From NCBI RefSeq assembly GCF_019904255.1, contig NZ_CP063203.1, forward strand, positions 930,001-994,000: 64,000 nucleotides of DNA, given 5' to 3'. This document shows, piece by piece, positions 34,189 through 43,861 of the stretch. A program made the translations under genes and the position numbers. The DNA is from Marixanthomonas sp. SCSIO 43207. Lineage in GTDB: Bacteria > Bacteroidota > Bacteroidia > Flavobacteriales > Flavobacteriaceae. How positions within the stretch are numbered: position 1 is the first letter of the stretch; each line of letters starts with the position of its first letter. The notes under the pieces were generated by a model. That model ran no database searches and was not told the DNA's origin. It worked only from the letters and a program-made list of their open reading frames with translations.

Positions 34189-34680
34189 ATGCAAGAGATT
34201 TCAAAAGAAAAATGCAAGTTAGTAGAAGAGCTTGGGCTAAATGTTGAAGAGAAACACAATCTTCCACCATTGGCAGGCAGAATCTATGCATTTATGATTC
34301 TTTCAAATGTTGAAGGTCACACATTTGAAGACATTATAGAGATAACTTGCGCCAGCAAAAGTTCGGTGTCAACCAATCTTAACTTATTGGTTCAATTAAA
34401 ATTTATCGAATATTTCACCAAAACAGGAGATAGGAAAAGATACTTCCGAATAACAAAAAATTATTTACGAATTACCTTAGAAGAGTATCATCGAGAGATT
34501 GATAAGGAACTTACTTTGGTTAAGAAAGTAAATAAGTTTAATGAAGAAAACAATCCAGAAAAGTTTAAAAAGAATAAAAACTTGGGCATAATTTTTCAGG
34601 AATACCTAATTGCTCAAAAAGAAAACCTAGAATTAACCATAAAAAAAATGATCGAATTTAAAGAAACCCTAGATCAATAA
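34189..34680 (+). CDS. MarR/GbsR-like transcriptional regulator
   Basis: The 163-residue protein has a winged helix (about 28-95): L-A-G-R-I-Y-A-F-M-I-L-S, then F-E-D-I-I-E-I-T-C-A-S-K-S-S-V-S-T-N-L as recognition helix and F-T-K-T-G-D-R-K-R-Y-F as wing, followed by a long helical dimerisation tail. It most resembles GbsR/MarR regulators. It is 15 bases ahead of the RND adaptor gene, so it probably represses its own efflux operon through the upstream palindrome. The start follows the -7 box. Confidence 0.85.
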   Translation: MQEISKEKCKLVEELGLNVEEKHNLPPLAGRIYAFMILSNVEGHTFEDIIEITCASKSSVSTNLNLLVQLKFIEYFTKTGDRKRYFRITKNYLRITLEEYHREIDKELTLVKKVNKFNEENNPEKFKKNKNLGIIFQEYLIAQKENLELTIKKMIEFKETLDQ

Positions 34681-34695
34681 TTAACAAATAAAGCT

Positions 34696-35817
34696 ATGAA
34701 AATAAACCAAATATTGACGCTTCTATTCTTTTCTACATTGCTATTAACTTCCTGTGGAAATGATAAAAAGCAACCCCAGGCTGCAGCACAAGGCCCTATG
34801 CCTTTTCCGGTACTAGAAGTGCCTACCAAAACTGTAACAGCCTATAAAAACTACCCTACCAGTATTGAAGGTGTTGTTAATAGTGAAGTGCGGCCAAAAG
34901 TTTCAGGATACATTACCCAAGTGCTTGTTGACGAAGGTGAAGCAGTAAAAAAAGGACAGCTTTTATTCAAACTAGAAACACAATCTTTAAATCAAGATGC
35001 CGCTGCTGCAAAAGCAAATGTTAATGCAGCACAAGTTGAAGTTGATAAGCTAAAACCTTTGGTAGAAAAAAACATTATTAGCAATGTGCAATTAGAAACT
35101 GCAAAGGCAAAATTGGCGCAAGCAAAAAGTAGTTACAATAGTATTGCAGCAAATATAGGCTATGCTAACGTTAAAAGCCCTGTTGATGGTGTTGTAGGAT
35201 CAATTAATTTCAGAAAAGGAGCATTAGTAAGTGGCCAAGATCAAAGACCATTAACACGTGTGTCATCAATTGATGCTGTTTATGCGTATTTCTCAATGAA
35301 TGAAAAAGACTTTTTAAGTTTTATTAATAATGCTGAAGGAACTTCTATAGAAGATAAAATTAAAAATCTTCCGAAGGTAAAGTTGGTGCTGGCCAATGGT
35401 CAAGAATATGAAAAAGAAGGAGTTATTGAAACTATTTCTGGAGAGATTGATCAACAAACAGGAACGGTAACATTTCGAGCAAAGTTTGACAATACCAGCG
35501 GTCTATTACGCAATGGAAGTAGCGGAACCATAAAAGTTCCTGAAGTGTATGAAAATGCATTGATAGTCCCTGCGCTATCAACTTATGAACAACAAGGAAA
35601 AACATTTGTTTACAAAGTAAATAATGATTCTTTAATTGCTTCGTCTATAAATATTCTTGCCGAAGTAGATAAAATATATGTAGTTAATGAAGGTGTAGAA
35701 AAAGGAACTGTCATTCTAGCCAAAGGAGCCAATAAGGTAAAACCAGGCACTAAGATTAAACCACAACCTACTACTATGGACAGTATTGTTAATTCATTCA
35801 ACACTGTTTTTAAATAA
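34696..35817 (+). CDS. RND efflux periplasmic adaptor lipoprotein (HlyD/MFP family)
   Basis: The 373-residue protein has a lipoprotein signal (L-L-T-S-C-G-N), a split lipoyl/barrel-sandwich domain (G-V-V-N-S-E-V-R-P-K-V-S-G-Y-I and Y-A-N-V-K-S-P-V-D-G-V-V-G), an intervening helical hairpin (about 95-150), and beta-barrel and proximal domains after that. It links the inner-membrane pump to the outer-membrane channel. It lies 7 bases ahead of the pump gene. Confidence 0.95.
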   Translation: MKINQILTLLFFSTLLLTSCGNDKKQPQAAAQGPMPFPVLEVPTKTVTAYKNYPTSIEGVVNSEVRPKVSGYITQVLVDEGEAVKKGQLLFKLETQSLNQDAAAAKANVNAAQVEVDKLKPLVEKNIISNVQLETAKAKLAQAKSSYNSIAANIGYANVKSPVDGVVGSINFRKGALVSGQDQRPLTRVSSIDAVYAYFSMNEKDFLSFINNAEGTSIEDKIKNLPKVKLVLANGQEYEKEGVIETISGEIDQQTGTVTFRAKFDNTSGLLRNGSSGTIKVPEVYENALIVPALSTYEQQGKTFVYKVNNDSLIASSINILAEVDKIYVVNEGVEKGTVILAKGANKVKPGTKIKPQPTTMDSIVNSFNTVFK

Positions 35818-35823
35818 AAAGCT

Positions 35824-38800
35824 ATGCTAAAAACATTTATAGAACGTCCAGTACTTTCTACCGTAATATCTATAATTATCGTGATATTAGGTGTTCTTGG
35901 GCTCTCACAACTTCCGGTAACTCAATATCCAGATATTGCACCACCTACTGTACAAGTTAACGCTTCATATCCTGGAGCCAATGCCGAAACGATACTAGAA
36001 AGTGTAATTGTTCCTATTGAAGAACAAATTAATGGTGTTGAAGGGATGACCTACATAACATCAAGTGCTAGTAACAATGGTAGTGCAAGTATTTCAGTAT
36101 TTTTTGAACAAGGATATGATCCAGATATTGCTGCGGTAAATGTTCAAAACCGGGTTTCTAGAGCTAATGCTGTTTTACCTGCTGAAGTAATTCGAGCAGG
36201 AGTTACCACTACCAAAAAGCAAAATTCGGCATTATTATATGCCGGTTTGTATTCAACCAATTCAGATTATGATGATACCTACATTCAAAACTATTTAAAT
36301 ATCAATGTTAAGCCAGAGCTGCAGCGTATTAATGGAGTGGGTGAAGTAAACGTTTTTGGTGGTAAAGATTATGCTATGCGCATATGGCTAGATCCCGCAA
36401 AAATGGCAAGTTATGGATTGGTACCTAGCGATGTAACCAATGCAATTGGCGAACAAAGTTTGGAGGCTGCTGCCGGGTCTTTAGGTCAAAATGCTGGAGA
36501 ATCTTTTGAATATGTTTTGAAATATAAAGGACGTTATAAAACTGCCGAAGAATATCAAAACATCATTATAAAAGCAAAGGACAATGGAGAGCTGCTTCGG
36601 GTAAAAGATGTAGGAAAAGTAGAATTGGATGCTTTTTCATATTCATCATTGTCTCGTTCAAAAGGAAATCCTGCTATAAGTTTTGGTATTTTCCAAACAC
36701 CAGGATCAAACGCTCAAGAAATTATTGAAAAGATTTATACAAAACTTGATGAGCTAAAAGAAGATTTTCCTGAAGGCGTAGATTATATTGTAAACTATGA
36801 TACCAATAAGTTTTTGACAGCTTCTATAGGTAAAGTAAAAACCACATTAATTGAAGCCTTTTTGCTGGTATTTTTAGTTGTATTTATTTTCCTCCAAGAT
36901 TTAAAATCCACCTTAATTCCGGCGATTGCGGTTCCGGTTTCTATTATAGGTACATTTTTCTTTTTAAATGTTTTAGGTTACTCAATTAACTTGCTTACAC
37001 TATTTGCACTAGTTTTAGCCATTGGTATTGTTGTAGATGATGCCATTGTTGTGGTAGAGGCCGTGCACGCCAAGCTGGAAGAAGGAGCTGAAAGTGCCAA
37101 AAAGGCTTCAGTATCTGCGATGAATGAAATTTCAGGAGCCATTGTATCTATTACATTGGTGATGGCAGCTGTATTTATACCTATTACCTTTATTCAAGGA
37201 CCTTCAGGGGTTTTTTATGAGCAATTTGGTGTTACTTTAATTGTTGCAATATTAATTTCGGCCTTAAATGCTTTAACCTTGAGTCCGGCTCTTTGTGCAG
37301 TTTTCTTAAAACCTCATTCTGAAAATGGTAAGAAGAAAAACCTTTTACAGCGTTTTTATACTGCATTTAATACTGCTTTTAAAGCCACTACTGAAAAATA
37401 TACACGCTCATTAGGGTTTTTGGTTCGTCACAAATGGATAACCGCTTTGGTATTGGTTGTTGCGGCAGTAGCTATATTTTGGGCAGATAGTACAATTCCT
37501 AAAGGTTTTGTACCAACCGAAGATAGAGGTGTAATATTTGTAAATGCCGAATTACCACCAGGATCATCTTTAGATCGCTCTTATGAAGTTTCAGAAACAC
37601 TATATGAGCAGATGCAAACTGTAAAAGGAATACGAACAGCAACTGTTATTGCTGGTAGAAACTTTTTCTCGGGTGCCGGTAGTTCAAATGCGATGGGCTT
37701 TATTATTCTTGATAATTGGGAAGATAGAGATTCTGAAGAAACTTCGGTTGAAGGAATAATTGCTCAGTTAAATAAAAAAGCAACAGCTATCAGTGATGCC
37801 AATATCATTTATTTTACGCCTCCAAGTGTACCAGGTTTTGGTAGTGCAGATGGGTTTGAAGTTCAATTAATTGACCGCGCATCCGGTGAGTTGAAAGCCT
37901 TGGATAATACAGCAAATCAATTTGTTGGAGGACTTTTTCAAAGACCCGAAATTGCCTTTGCATCTAATCCTTTCAGTACAAATTATCCACAACTTGAAAT
38001 GGATATTAATGTAGCAAAAGCAAAAGAAGCAGGTGTAACGATTAGTGATATTTTAAGCACCTTACAAGGATATGTAGGCGGTATTTATACAGCAAACTTT
38101 AGTCGTTTTGGTAAACAGTTTAGGGTTTTTGTACAAGCCTTACCAGAAGATAGAATTGACAAGCAAAGCCTAAATAGTATGTTCTTAAAAACACCTAGTG
38201 GTGAGATGGCTCCAGTTTCTCAATTTGTTAGTTTGAATAGAATTTACGGTCCACAAACCGTTACCCGATTTAACTTATTCAATTCTGTGGCATTAAACGG
38301 TTCATCGGCTCCAGGTTACAGTTCTGGTGATGCAATTACTGCTATTGAAGAAGTAGCAGAACAAACGTTGCCTAATGAATATGATATTGCTTTCTCAGGA
38401 TTAACGAGAGAAGAAATTGCTTCATCTGGTCAAGCAGGGATAATCTTTTTACTAAGTATTGTATTTGTTTATTTCTTATTGGCAGCACAATATGAAAGTT
38501 ATTTGTTGCCGTTTTCGGTAATACTTTCTCTTCCTATTGGAGTTGCAGGAGCGTATTTCACTACCTGGATTGCCGGACTAGAAAACAACATCTATTTTCA
38601 AATAGCATTAATAATGCTTATGGGGTTATTAGCAAAAAACGCCATCTTAATTGTAGAATTTGCAATACAGCGTAGAAAAGACGGAATGTCACTTACTGAG
38701 TCTGCTATTGAAGGAGCTAGAGTTCGTTTAAGACCTATTTTAATGACATCTTTTGCCTTTATTTTGGGTCTTATGCCGCTAGTATTGGCTAGTGGAGTAG

Positions 38801-38955
38801 GAGCAGCCGGAAACCGTTCAATTGGTACCGGAGCAGCCGGGGGATTATTAATAGGTACTGTATTTGGTGTATTTATTATTCCTATACTATTTATTGTATT
38901 TCAATGGCTTCAAGAGAAAATAGGGAAAAAACCAGAGGCTGTAGAAGCTAACTAA
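35824..38955 (+). CDS. RND multidrug efflux permease (HAE1/AcrB-type)
   Basis: The 1043-residue inner-membrane pump has full AcrB-family length. It starts with F-I-E-R-P-V-L-S-T-V-I-S, keeps the proton-relay aspartates in V-V-D-D-A-I-V-V-V-E and the Lys in G-L-L-A-K-N-A-I-L-I-V, and has duplicated six-segment membrane domains separated by large periplasmic loops. It exports amphiphilic compounds driven by protons. Substrates cannot be read from sequence. Confidence 0.96.
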   Translation: MLKTFIERPVLSTVISIIIVILGVLGLSQLPVTQYPDIAPPTVQVNASYPGANAETILESVIVPIEEQINGVEGMTYITSSASNNGSASISVFFEQGYDPDIAAVNVQNRVSRANAVLPAEVIRAGVTTTKKQNSALLYAGLYSTNSDYDDTYIQNYLNINVKPELQRINGVGEVNVFGGKDYAMRIWLDPAKMASYGLVPSDVTNAIGEQSLEAAAGSLGQNAGESFEYVLKYKGRYKTAEEYQNIIIKAKDNGELLRVKDVGKVELDAFSYSSLSRSKGNPAISFGIFQTPGSNAQEIIEKIYTKLDELKEDFPEGVDYIVNYDTNKFLTASIGKVKTTLIEAFLLVFLVVFIFLQDLKSTLIPAIAVPVSIIGTFFFLNVLGYSINLLTLFALVLAIGIVVDDAIVVVEAVHAKLEEGAESAKKASVSAMNEISGAIVSITLVMAAVFIPITFIQGPSGVFYEQFGVTLIVAILISALNALTLSPALCAVFLKPHSENGKKKNLLQRFYTAFNTAFKATTEKYTRSLGFLVRHKWITALVLVVAAVAIFWADSTIPKGFVPTEDRGVIFVNAELPPGSSLDRSYEVSETLYEQMQTVKGIRTATVIAGRNFFSGAGSSNAMGFIILDNWEDRDSEETSVEGIIAQLNKKATAISDANIIYFTPPSVPGFGSADGFEVQLIDRASGELKALDNTANQFVGGLFQRPEIAFASNPFSTNYPQLEMDINVAKAKEAGVTISDILSTLQGYVGGIYTANFSRFGKQFRVFVQALPEDRIDKQSLNSMFLKTPSGEMAPVSQFVSLNRIYGPQTVTRFNLFNSVALNGSSAPGYSSGDAITAIEEVAEQTLPNEYDIAFSGLTREEIASSGQAGIIFLLSIVFVYFLLAAQYESYLLPFSVILSLPIGVAGAYFTTWIAGLENNIYFQIALIMLMGLLAKNAILIVEFAIQRRKDGMSLTESAIEGARVRLRPILMTSFAFILGLMPLVLASGVGAAGNRSIGTGAAGGLLIGTVFGVFIIPILFIVFQWLQEKIGKKPEAVEAN

Positions 38956-38972
38956 TTCTGAAAAATTATAAA

Positions 38973-40373
38973 ATGAAACGTATTAAAACATATAAAATAA
39001 TTACAGTAGGATTGGTTTTATTAACACTACAATCTTGTTTTGTAGCAAAAGATTACAGCCGTCCTGAAACAATTGTAGAAGCAGAGTATTACCGAACAGA
39101 TCAATTACCTCAAGATAGTCTTTCAATGGCCTCTGTGTCTTGGAAAGAAATGTTTACAGATTCCCAACTTCAAAATTATATAGAAGAAGGGCTTCAAAAT
39201 AACATTGATATACGAGTTGCCATTGAGCAAATTTCTATTGCCGAAGCTTATGTAAAACAAGGCAAAGCAGGGTATTTTCCTACCTTAACAGGTAACGCAA
39301 CTTATACTAGACAAGAACTTTCAGAAAACAGTCAGTTCGGAAACCAGTTTTCATCCTTAGATCAATACCAACTTAGTGGTGCTTTATCTTGGGAGGCAGA
39401 CATCTGGGGAAAAATACGCAGTAATAAACGAGCTTTTCAAGCATCCTATTTACAAACAGTTGCAGCCCACAAAGCTGTAAAAAGTAGGCTGGTAGCCAAT
39501 ATTGCTTCAACTTACTATCAACTATTAGCACTAGATGAGCAAATTAAAATTACTGAAGAAACTATTAAAACTCGTAATAATAGTTTAGAAACAACCCAAG
39601 CGCTAAAAGAAGCCGGTAACGTGACCGAAGTTGGTGTCAAGCAAACCGAAGCACAATTATATACAGCACAAGCAATTTTAATTGATCTTAAAAATGAAGC
39701 AAGACTTTTAGAAAACACCATGTCAATCTTATTGGGAAGCCCTATGAAAGAGATTTCAAGAAGTACGCTGGAGAGCCAAGAAATTACAGCCCAATTAAAA
39801 ACCGGTGTTCCTTCTCAGTTGTTAAGAAATAGACCTGATGTTATAGCTGCTGAATATAATTTTATTAACGCATTTGAATTAACAAATGTAGCACGAAGTA
39901 ACTTTTACCCTTCTTTTACCCTTTCGGCTTCTAGTGGGTTACAGAGTTTAGATATTGATGATTTATTTAGTGCAAGTTCGTTGTTTGCAACCATTACCGG
40001 TGGTTTAACACAACCTATTTTTAATGGAAGAAAAATAAAGACACAATATGAGGTGTCTCAAGCGCAGCAAGAACAAGCACGCTTAGACTTCAAGTTTACA
40101 ATATTAAATGCAAGCAAGGAAGTTTCAGATGCGATGTATTCTTACGAAGCAGCTTCTGAAAAAATACAGGTAAAAGAAAAAGAGTTTGAAGCTTACAGTC
40201 TTTCTACAGACTATTCAGAAGAGTTACTAGACAACGGTTTGGCAAACTATCTTGAGGTTTTACGTGCTCGTGAAAACGCATTAAACTCAAGCCTAGACCT
40301 AGTAAATGCAAAAAACAGTCAACTACAAGCCATAGTAGATTTTTACCAAGCGCTTGGCGGGGGTTGGCAATAA
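38973..40373 (+). CDS. RND efflux outer-membrane channel lipoprotein (TolC/OprM-type)
   Basis: The 466-residue protein has a lipoprotein signal with L-Q-S-C (about Cys22), followed by K-D-Y-S-R-P-E and duplicated OEP helical repeats (L-L-R-N-R-P-D-V-I-A-A-E-Y). It is the outer-membrane factor of the tripartite pump and closes the operon at a terminator 34 bases after its stop. Confidence 0.95.
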   Translation: MKRIKTYKIITVGLVLLTLQSCFVAKDYSRPETIVEAEYYRTDQLPQDSLSMASVSWKEMFTDSQLQNYIEEGLQNNIDIRVAIEQISIAEAYVKQGKAGYFPTLTGNATYTRQELSENSQFGNQFSSLDQYQLSGALSWEADIWGKIRSNKRAFQASYLQTVAAHKAVKSRLVANIASTYYQLLALDEQIKITEETIKTRNNSLETTQALKEAGNVTEVGVKQTEAQLYTAQAILIDLKNEARLLENTMSILLGSPMKEISRSTLESQEITAQLKTGVPSQLLRNRPDVIAAEYNFINAFELTNVARSNFYPSFTLSASSGLQSLDIDDLFSASSLFATITGGLTQPIFNGRKIKTQYEVSQAQQEQARLDFKFTILNASKEVSDAMYSYEAASEKIQVKEKEFEAYSLSTDYSEELLDNGLANYLEVLRARENALNSSLDLVNAKNSQLQAIVDFYQALGGGWQ

Positions 40374-40406
40374 TAATTTTATAGTTTTCATAATTGGTTT
40401 GATTGT

Positions 40407-40450
40407 AATTCCTGCCCTTTGTTAAGTTTTAATGCAGGGTGGGAATTTTT
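40407..40450 (+). terminator. Terminator of the RND operon
   Basis: A 12-pair stem (40407-40418 with 40436-40447, two G-T pairs) is followed by Ts. An upstream ATG (40432) for the next gene lies inside it and is rejected. Confidence 0.75.
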
Positions 40451-40458
40451 ATTTTAAT

Positions 40459-41031
40459 ATGAATTCAGAACAAAAAAAAATAATAACCAAAACAATTATA
40501 CTGTTTAAAAAATACGGTGTAAAAAGTGTTTCTATGGATGATATTGCCAATGAGTTTGCTATGTCAAAAAAGACGCTATATACATTGTTTGACAGTAAAG
40601 ACAATCTCATTGAACAGACTATTTGTTATATATTTTCAGAACACTTCAAGAAAATTGATCGTATTTTGGAGAAAGAAATTTCTCCCCTTCAAAAAGTAAT
40701 TCTGGTTTATCGATATGGAATCAATCAAATGGTTACCTATGATTCAGCTTTTTATTTTGAATTAAAAAAATACCATCTTTCTGCTCATAATCATTATGAG
40801 GAAAATAAAAATCAAATCATTTTTGAAACTATTCTGGGATTACTTCAAGAAGCTCAAGATATAGGTGAAATAAAACAAGAGGTTAATTTGCAATTGTTTT
40901 GTGAACTTCATCTGTTTAAAATTGATGAAATTATTTCAAATCCCAATTTTAATACAAGATATACTACACAGCAAATGCTTAATCATCTTATTGTGCACAA
41001 CTTGGACGGCATAGTTGCAAAAGAATACTAA
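40459..41031 (+). CDS. TetR/AcrR family transcriptional regulator
   Basis: The 190-residue protein has an N-terminal helix-turn-helix (about 8-55) with I-L-F-K-K-Y-G-V-K-S-V-S-M-D-D-I-A and F-A-M-S-K-K-T-L-Y-T-L-F-D-S-K-D, exactly the TetR pattern, and a helical ligand-binding C-terminus. It lies just after the RND operon with its own start beyond the terminator. It may control the pump or nearby genes; that is inferred from position. Confidence 0.9.
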   Translation: MNSEQKKIITKTIILFKKYGVKSVSMDDIANEFAMSKKTLYTLFDSKDNLIEQTICYIFSEHFKKIDRILEKEISPLQKVILVYRYGINQMVTYDSAFYFELKKYHLSAHNHYEENKNQIIFETILGLLQEAQDIGEIKQEVNLQLFCELHLFKIDEIISNPNFNTRYTTQQMLNHLIVHNLDGIVAKEY

Positions 41032-41035
41032 ACTT

Positions 41036-41545
41036 CTATCTAAGTGAAAATCCCTTTGCTGCCCACCAAGGATGAATTTCTATCTGCAAACGCCCTGCTT
41101 TTACCATAGGATCCATATTGGCTAGACTATCTGCCATTTTTTGAGTAGGTACATTGTAAATGGTAATTCCTCTAATGTCACCATCATCTCCAAAAGGGCC
41201 TGAAATATCTGCAAACCCCTTGTTGTACATGTTTCCTAAATGGGCTAGGTGAAGTTTTTGTAAACTGTCTGCTTCAGCTTTGCTCTGTGATCTATTGTTT
41301 CCTCTTTTTAAAAAAGCTATATAATATTGCTGCATTAATACCGTGTCACCAGTTTCTTCATCAACATAATCAAATAATTGATAGCCTTTGTCTGTCAACT
41401 TTTTCTTAAGTTCTGCAACCGATTCTTTTTTGGGTTGCGTTATTTCTTCTTTTTTTTCTACAGAAATAATTTCTTTCTTCTCTTTGGGAGTGTTACAACT
41501 TAAAAAGGTTGCTAAAAGAGATAGTGCTATAATGTTACTTTTCAT
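41036..41545 (-). CDS. Lipoprotein with YCII-like domain
   Basis: The 169-residue protein has a lipoprotein signal (T-F-L-S-C, Cys17), a Lys/Glu-rich linker (about 20-55), and a YCII-related domain (about 70-165; Q-Q-Y-Y-I-A-F-L-K-R-G, A-H-L-G-N-M-Y, then I-S-G-P-F-G-D-D-G-D-I-R-G). YCII domains are small ferredoxin-like dimers, so an extracytoplasmic lipid-anchored version is unusual. Its start overlaps the upstream CYTH gene end by 11 bases. Confidence 0.75.
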   Translation of the reverse strand: MKSNIIALSLLATFLSCNTPKEKKEIISVEKKEEITQPKKESVAELKKKLTDKGYQLFDYVDEETGDTVLMQQYYIAFLKRGNNRSQSKAEADSLQKLHLAHLGNMYNKGFADISGPFGDDGDIRGITIYNVPTQKMADSLANMDPMVKAGRLQIEIHPWWAAKGFSLR

Positions 41546-42014
41546 GCGTCCAAGATTTAAAAGGTTTTTTACTTAATTGTGAATTATAATAGTTGGGCTG
41601 TCCTGTTACTTCTTTTCCAATCCAGCTAGGTAAATCTATTGCTTCATGCTCTTCTAGAAGCTCTACTTCGGCAACGGTTAGGCCTTCATTTTGACCAAAA
41701 AACTCATCTACTTCAAAAATATGTTTTCCGGCTTTAACCTCGTATCTTATTTTTTCTATGTTTCCTCGCTCACAAATATCGAGTAATGATTGGGCTTCTT
41801 GTTCTGTAATTTGTTTTTCCCATTCAAAACGACTGGTGCCACTTTTATTTCCTTTTCCTTTCACGGTTATAAAGCCTTCAGATCCTTTTATGCGTACGCG
41901 TACCGTTCGCTCAGGATCGGTGTTTAAAAACCCTTGTACAATTCTAGTTTTCTTAAAAGCCTGTTCTTTAAAAGCAGTTGAGGTGACTAAAAATTTGCGT
42001 TCAATTTCAATCAT
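41535..42014 (-). CDS. CYTH domain (triphosphate tunnel metalloenzyme) protein
   Basis: The 159-residue protein opens with the CYTH signature I-E-I-E-R-K-F-L-V (E-x-E-x-K). Further features are R-T-V-R-V-R-I-K-G, F-I-T-V-K-G-K-G, R-F-E-W-E-K and F-E-V-D-E-F-F-G, all expected in the tunnel. Family members act on triphosphates, such as inorganic triphosphate or ATP to cAMP. The actual reaction is not determined. It overlaps neighbours at both ends (4 and 11 bases). Confidence 0.93.
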   Translation of the reverse strand: MIEIERKFLVTSTAFKEQAFKKTRIVQGFLNTDPERTVRVRIKGSEGFITVKGKGNKSGTSRFEWEKQITEQEAQSLLDICERGNIEKIRYEVKAGKHIFEVDEFFGQNEGLTVAEVELLEEHEAIDLPSWIGKEVTGQPNYYNSQLSKKPFKSWTHEK

Positions 42015-42661
42015 GTTTTAGCTATTCTTTTTATTTCATCTGAACAAATACGTGTTTCAGAATATGTTTTAAAAGCTAGTTTGTGCATAGCTTTAGCGAT
42101 CGTTTCCGGTTCAATTAATTTATATTTTTTTGGGATTAAAAAGCTAAACGTTTTTGCAAAAAATTGTGCTATTGTTTCACCAGTTCGTTTTTCATTTCTT
42201 TCACCACCAATTAATGATGGCTGTAATAAGTATGTTTCTGAAACTTCTTGTGCCAAGACATCGCGCTCCATCTCACCTTTAACTTTATTGTAAAAAATAC
42301 TACTATTTGCATTGGCTCCCGTGGCCGAAATAATTACAACCTTAGCAATGTTGTTTTGTTTTGCCAGTTTTGTTGCAGCAACCGGGATACCATAATCAAT
42401 TTTTTTATACGTTTCTTTATCGGGAGTTTTTGCTTTTGTGGTGCCAATACAGCAAAAAAGGACATCACCTGTAAAGGTTTCGGTTTGCTTTTTAAGCTGA
42501 AACATATCTACTATGTGTTCTTCTATTTTTGAGTTTTTTATATTGCTAGAACTTCTCGAAAAGAGCTTAATAGTTGAAAATGAATTGTCGTCTATTAAGC
42601 GTTTTAGCAAAAAACTGCCTGTCAAACCGGTTGCGCCTAAAATTATAGCTGTTTTGGTCAT
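42011..42661 (-). CDS. NAD(P)-binding atypical SDR/epimerase-like protein
   Basis: The 216-residue protein has the cofactor motif G-A-T-G-L-T-G near residue 9, F-C-C-I-G-T-T-K-A, and I-I-S-A-T-G-A-N-A-N-S. The usual Tyr-x-x-x-Lys occurs as Y-N-K-V-K, with Lys near residue 128. This matches HTATIP2/oxidoreductase-like atypical SDRs. Start is adjacent to the divergent dinB promoter region. Substrate is unknown. Confidence 0.82.
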   Translation of the reverse strand: MTKTAIILGATGLTGSFLLKRLIDDNSFSTIKLFSRSSSNIKNSKIEEHIVDMFQLKKQTETFTGDVLFCCIGTTKAKTPDKETYKKIDYGIPVAATKLAKQNNIAKVVIISATGANANSSIFYNKVKGEMERDVLAQEVSETYLLQPSLIGGERNEKRTGETIAQFFAKTFSFLIPKKYKLIEPETIAKAMHKLAFKTYSETRICSDEIKRIAKT

Positions 42662-42703
42662 TTTATTGTTTAGTTTACTACTAAGATATTATAATTTTAT
42701 AGA

Positions 42704-43807
42704 ATGAACGAGCCGGTTCCTATTCGAAAAATAATACATGTTGATATGGATGCTTTTTATGCTTCTGTAGAGCAACTAGATAATCCCGAACTAAGAGGAA
42801 AAGCTATCGCTGTGGGCGGAAGTAGCAAACGAGGTGTTGTAAGCGCTGCTAGTTATGAAGCTAGGAAGTTTGGTGTGCGTTCTGCTATGAGTAGTGTTCT
42901 AGCAAAAAAACTGTGTCCGCATTTAATATTTGTAAAAAGTAATTTTGATCGATATAAAGAGCTTTCACAACGCATACGAAACATATTTTATGAATATACA
43001 GACCTTGTTGAACCTTTATCACTTGATGAAGCCTATCTTGATGTTACCAATAACAAAAAAGGAAACCCTAGTGCAACAATGATTGCACAAGAGATACGGC
43101 AAAAAATAAAAGATAAAACCGGGTTAAACGCCTCAGCCGGAATTTCAGTAAACAAATTTATAGCAAAAGTTGCCAGCGATATTAATAAACCCAACGGGCA
43201 AAAAACGGTGCCACCAGAAGCTGTTATAACGTTTCTTGAAAATCTGGAAATTAAAAAGTTTTATGGAGTGGGAAAGGTTACCAAAGAAAAAATGTACCGC
43301 CACGGTATTTTTACCGGTATGGACTTAAAATCAAAATCTCTAGAATATCTTCAGGAGCATTTTGGTAAAAGTGGCTCCTACTATTATTACGTAGTACGAG
43401 GCATACATAACAGTGCTGTAAAGCCTACAAGAACCCGAAAATCTCTTGCTGCAGAGCGAACATTTTCTGAAAATATTTCTTCAGAAGTATATATGATGGA
43501 ACGGTTAGATGAAATAGCAGCAGAAGTAGAACGAAGACTTACCAAGAGCAAAGTAGCAGGTAAAACCATTACTCTTAAAATTAAATACAGTGATTTTACG
43601 TTACAAACAAGAAGTAAAACACTTCCTTTTTATATTTCTAGTAAATCTTTAATGCTCGACGCTGTTAAAGATTTGTTATTTCAAGAGAAAATGAAAAATT
43701 CGGTGCGATTGTTGGGTATTTCTTTATCAAACCTTAACAATGAGGCAAAAAAAAAGCAGCCCGATCCAAAAGAAAGTATAGACGTTCAACTAAAATTTGA
43801 TTTTTAA
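42704..43807 (+). CDS. dinB: DNA polymerase IV (Y family)
   Basis: DinB copies across damaged DNA. The 367-residue protein has the catalytic carboxylates in V-D-M-D-A-F-Y-A (Asp14, Asp16) and S-L-D-E-A-Y-L-D (Asp108, Glu109), with Y-E-A-R-K-F-G-V-R. It has helix-hairpin-helix and little-finger domains. The tail Q-L-K-F-D-F looks like a sliding-clamp binding motif. It is divergent from the epimerase-like gene with a 42-base gap, too short to show an SOS box clearly. Confidence 0.95.
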   Translation: MNEPVPIRKIIHVDMDAFYASVEQLDNPELRGKAIAVGGSSKRGVVSAASYEARKFGVRSAMSSVLAKKLCPHLIFVKSNFDRYKELSQRIRNIFYEYTDLVEPLSLDEAYLDVTNNKKGNPSATMIAQEIRQKIKDKTGLNASAGISVNKFIAKVASDINKPNGQKTVPPEAVITFLENLEIKKFYGVGKVTKEKMYRHGIFTGMDLKSKSLEYLQEHFGKSGSYYYYVVRGIHNSAVKPTRTRKSLAAERTFSENISSEVYMMERLDEIAAEVERRLTKSKVAGKTITLKIKYSDFTLQTRSKTLPFYISSKSLMLDAVKDLLFQEKMKNSVRLLGISLSNLNNEAKKKQPDPKESIDVQLKFDF

Positions 43808-43861
43808 ACTATGTGAGAAAACTACTTGAATCTAATTAATAATTTTTAAAACCCATCTATT

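Noticed and set aside
40432-40458. Nine-residue N-terminal extension of the TetR regulator
   Set aside because: The ATG at 40432 lies in the loop of the RND operon terminator stem, and the TetR helix-turn-helix fits a start at 40459.
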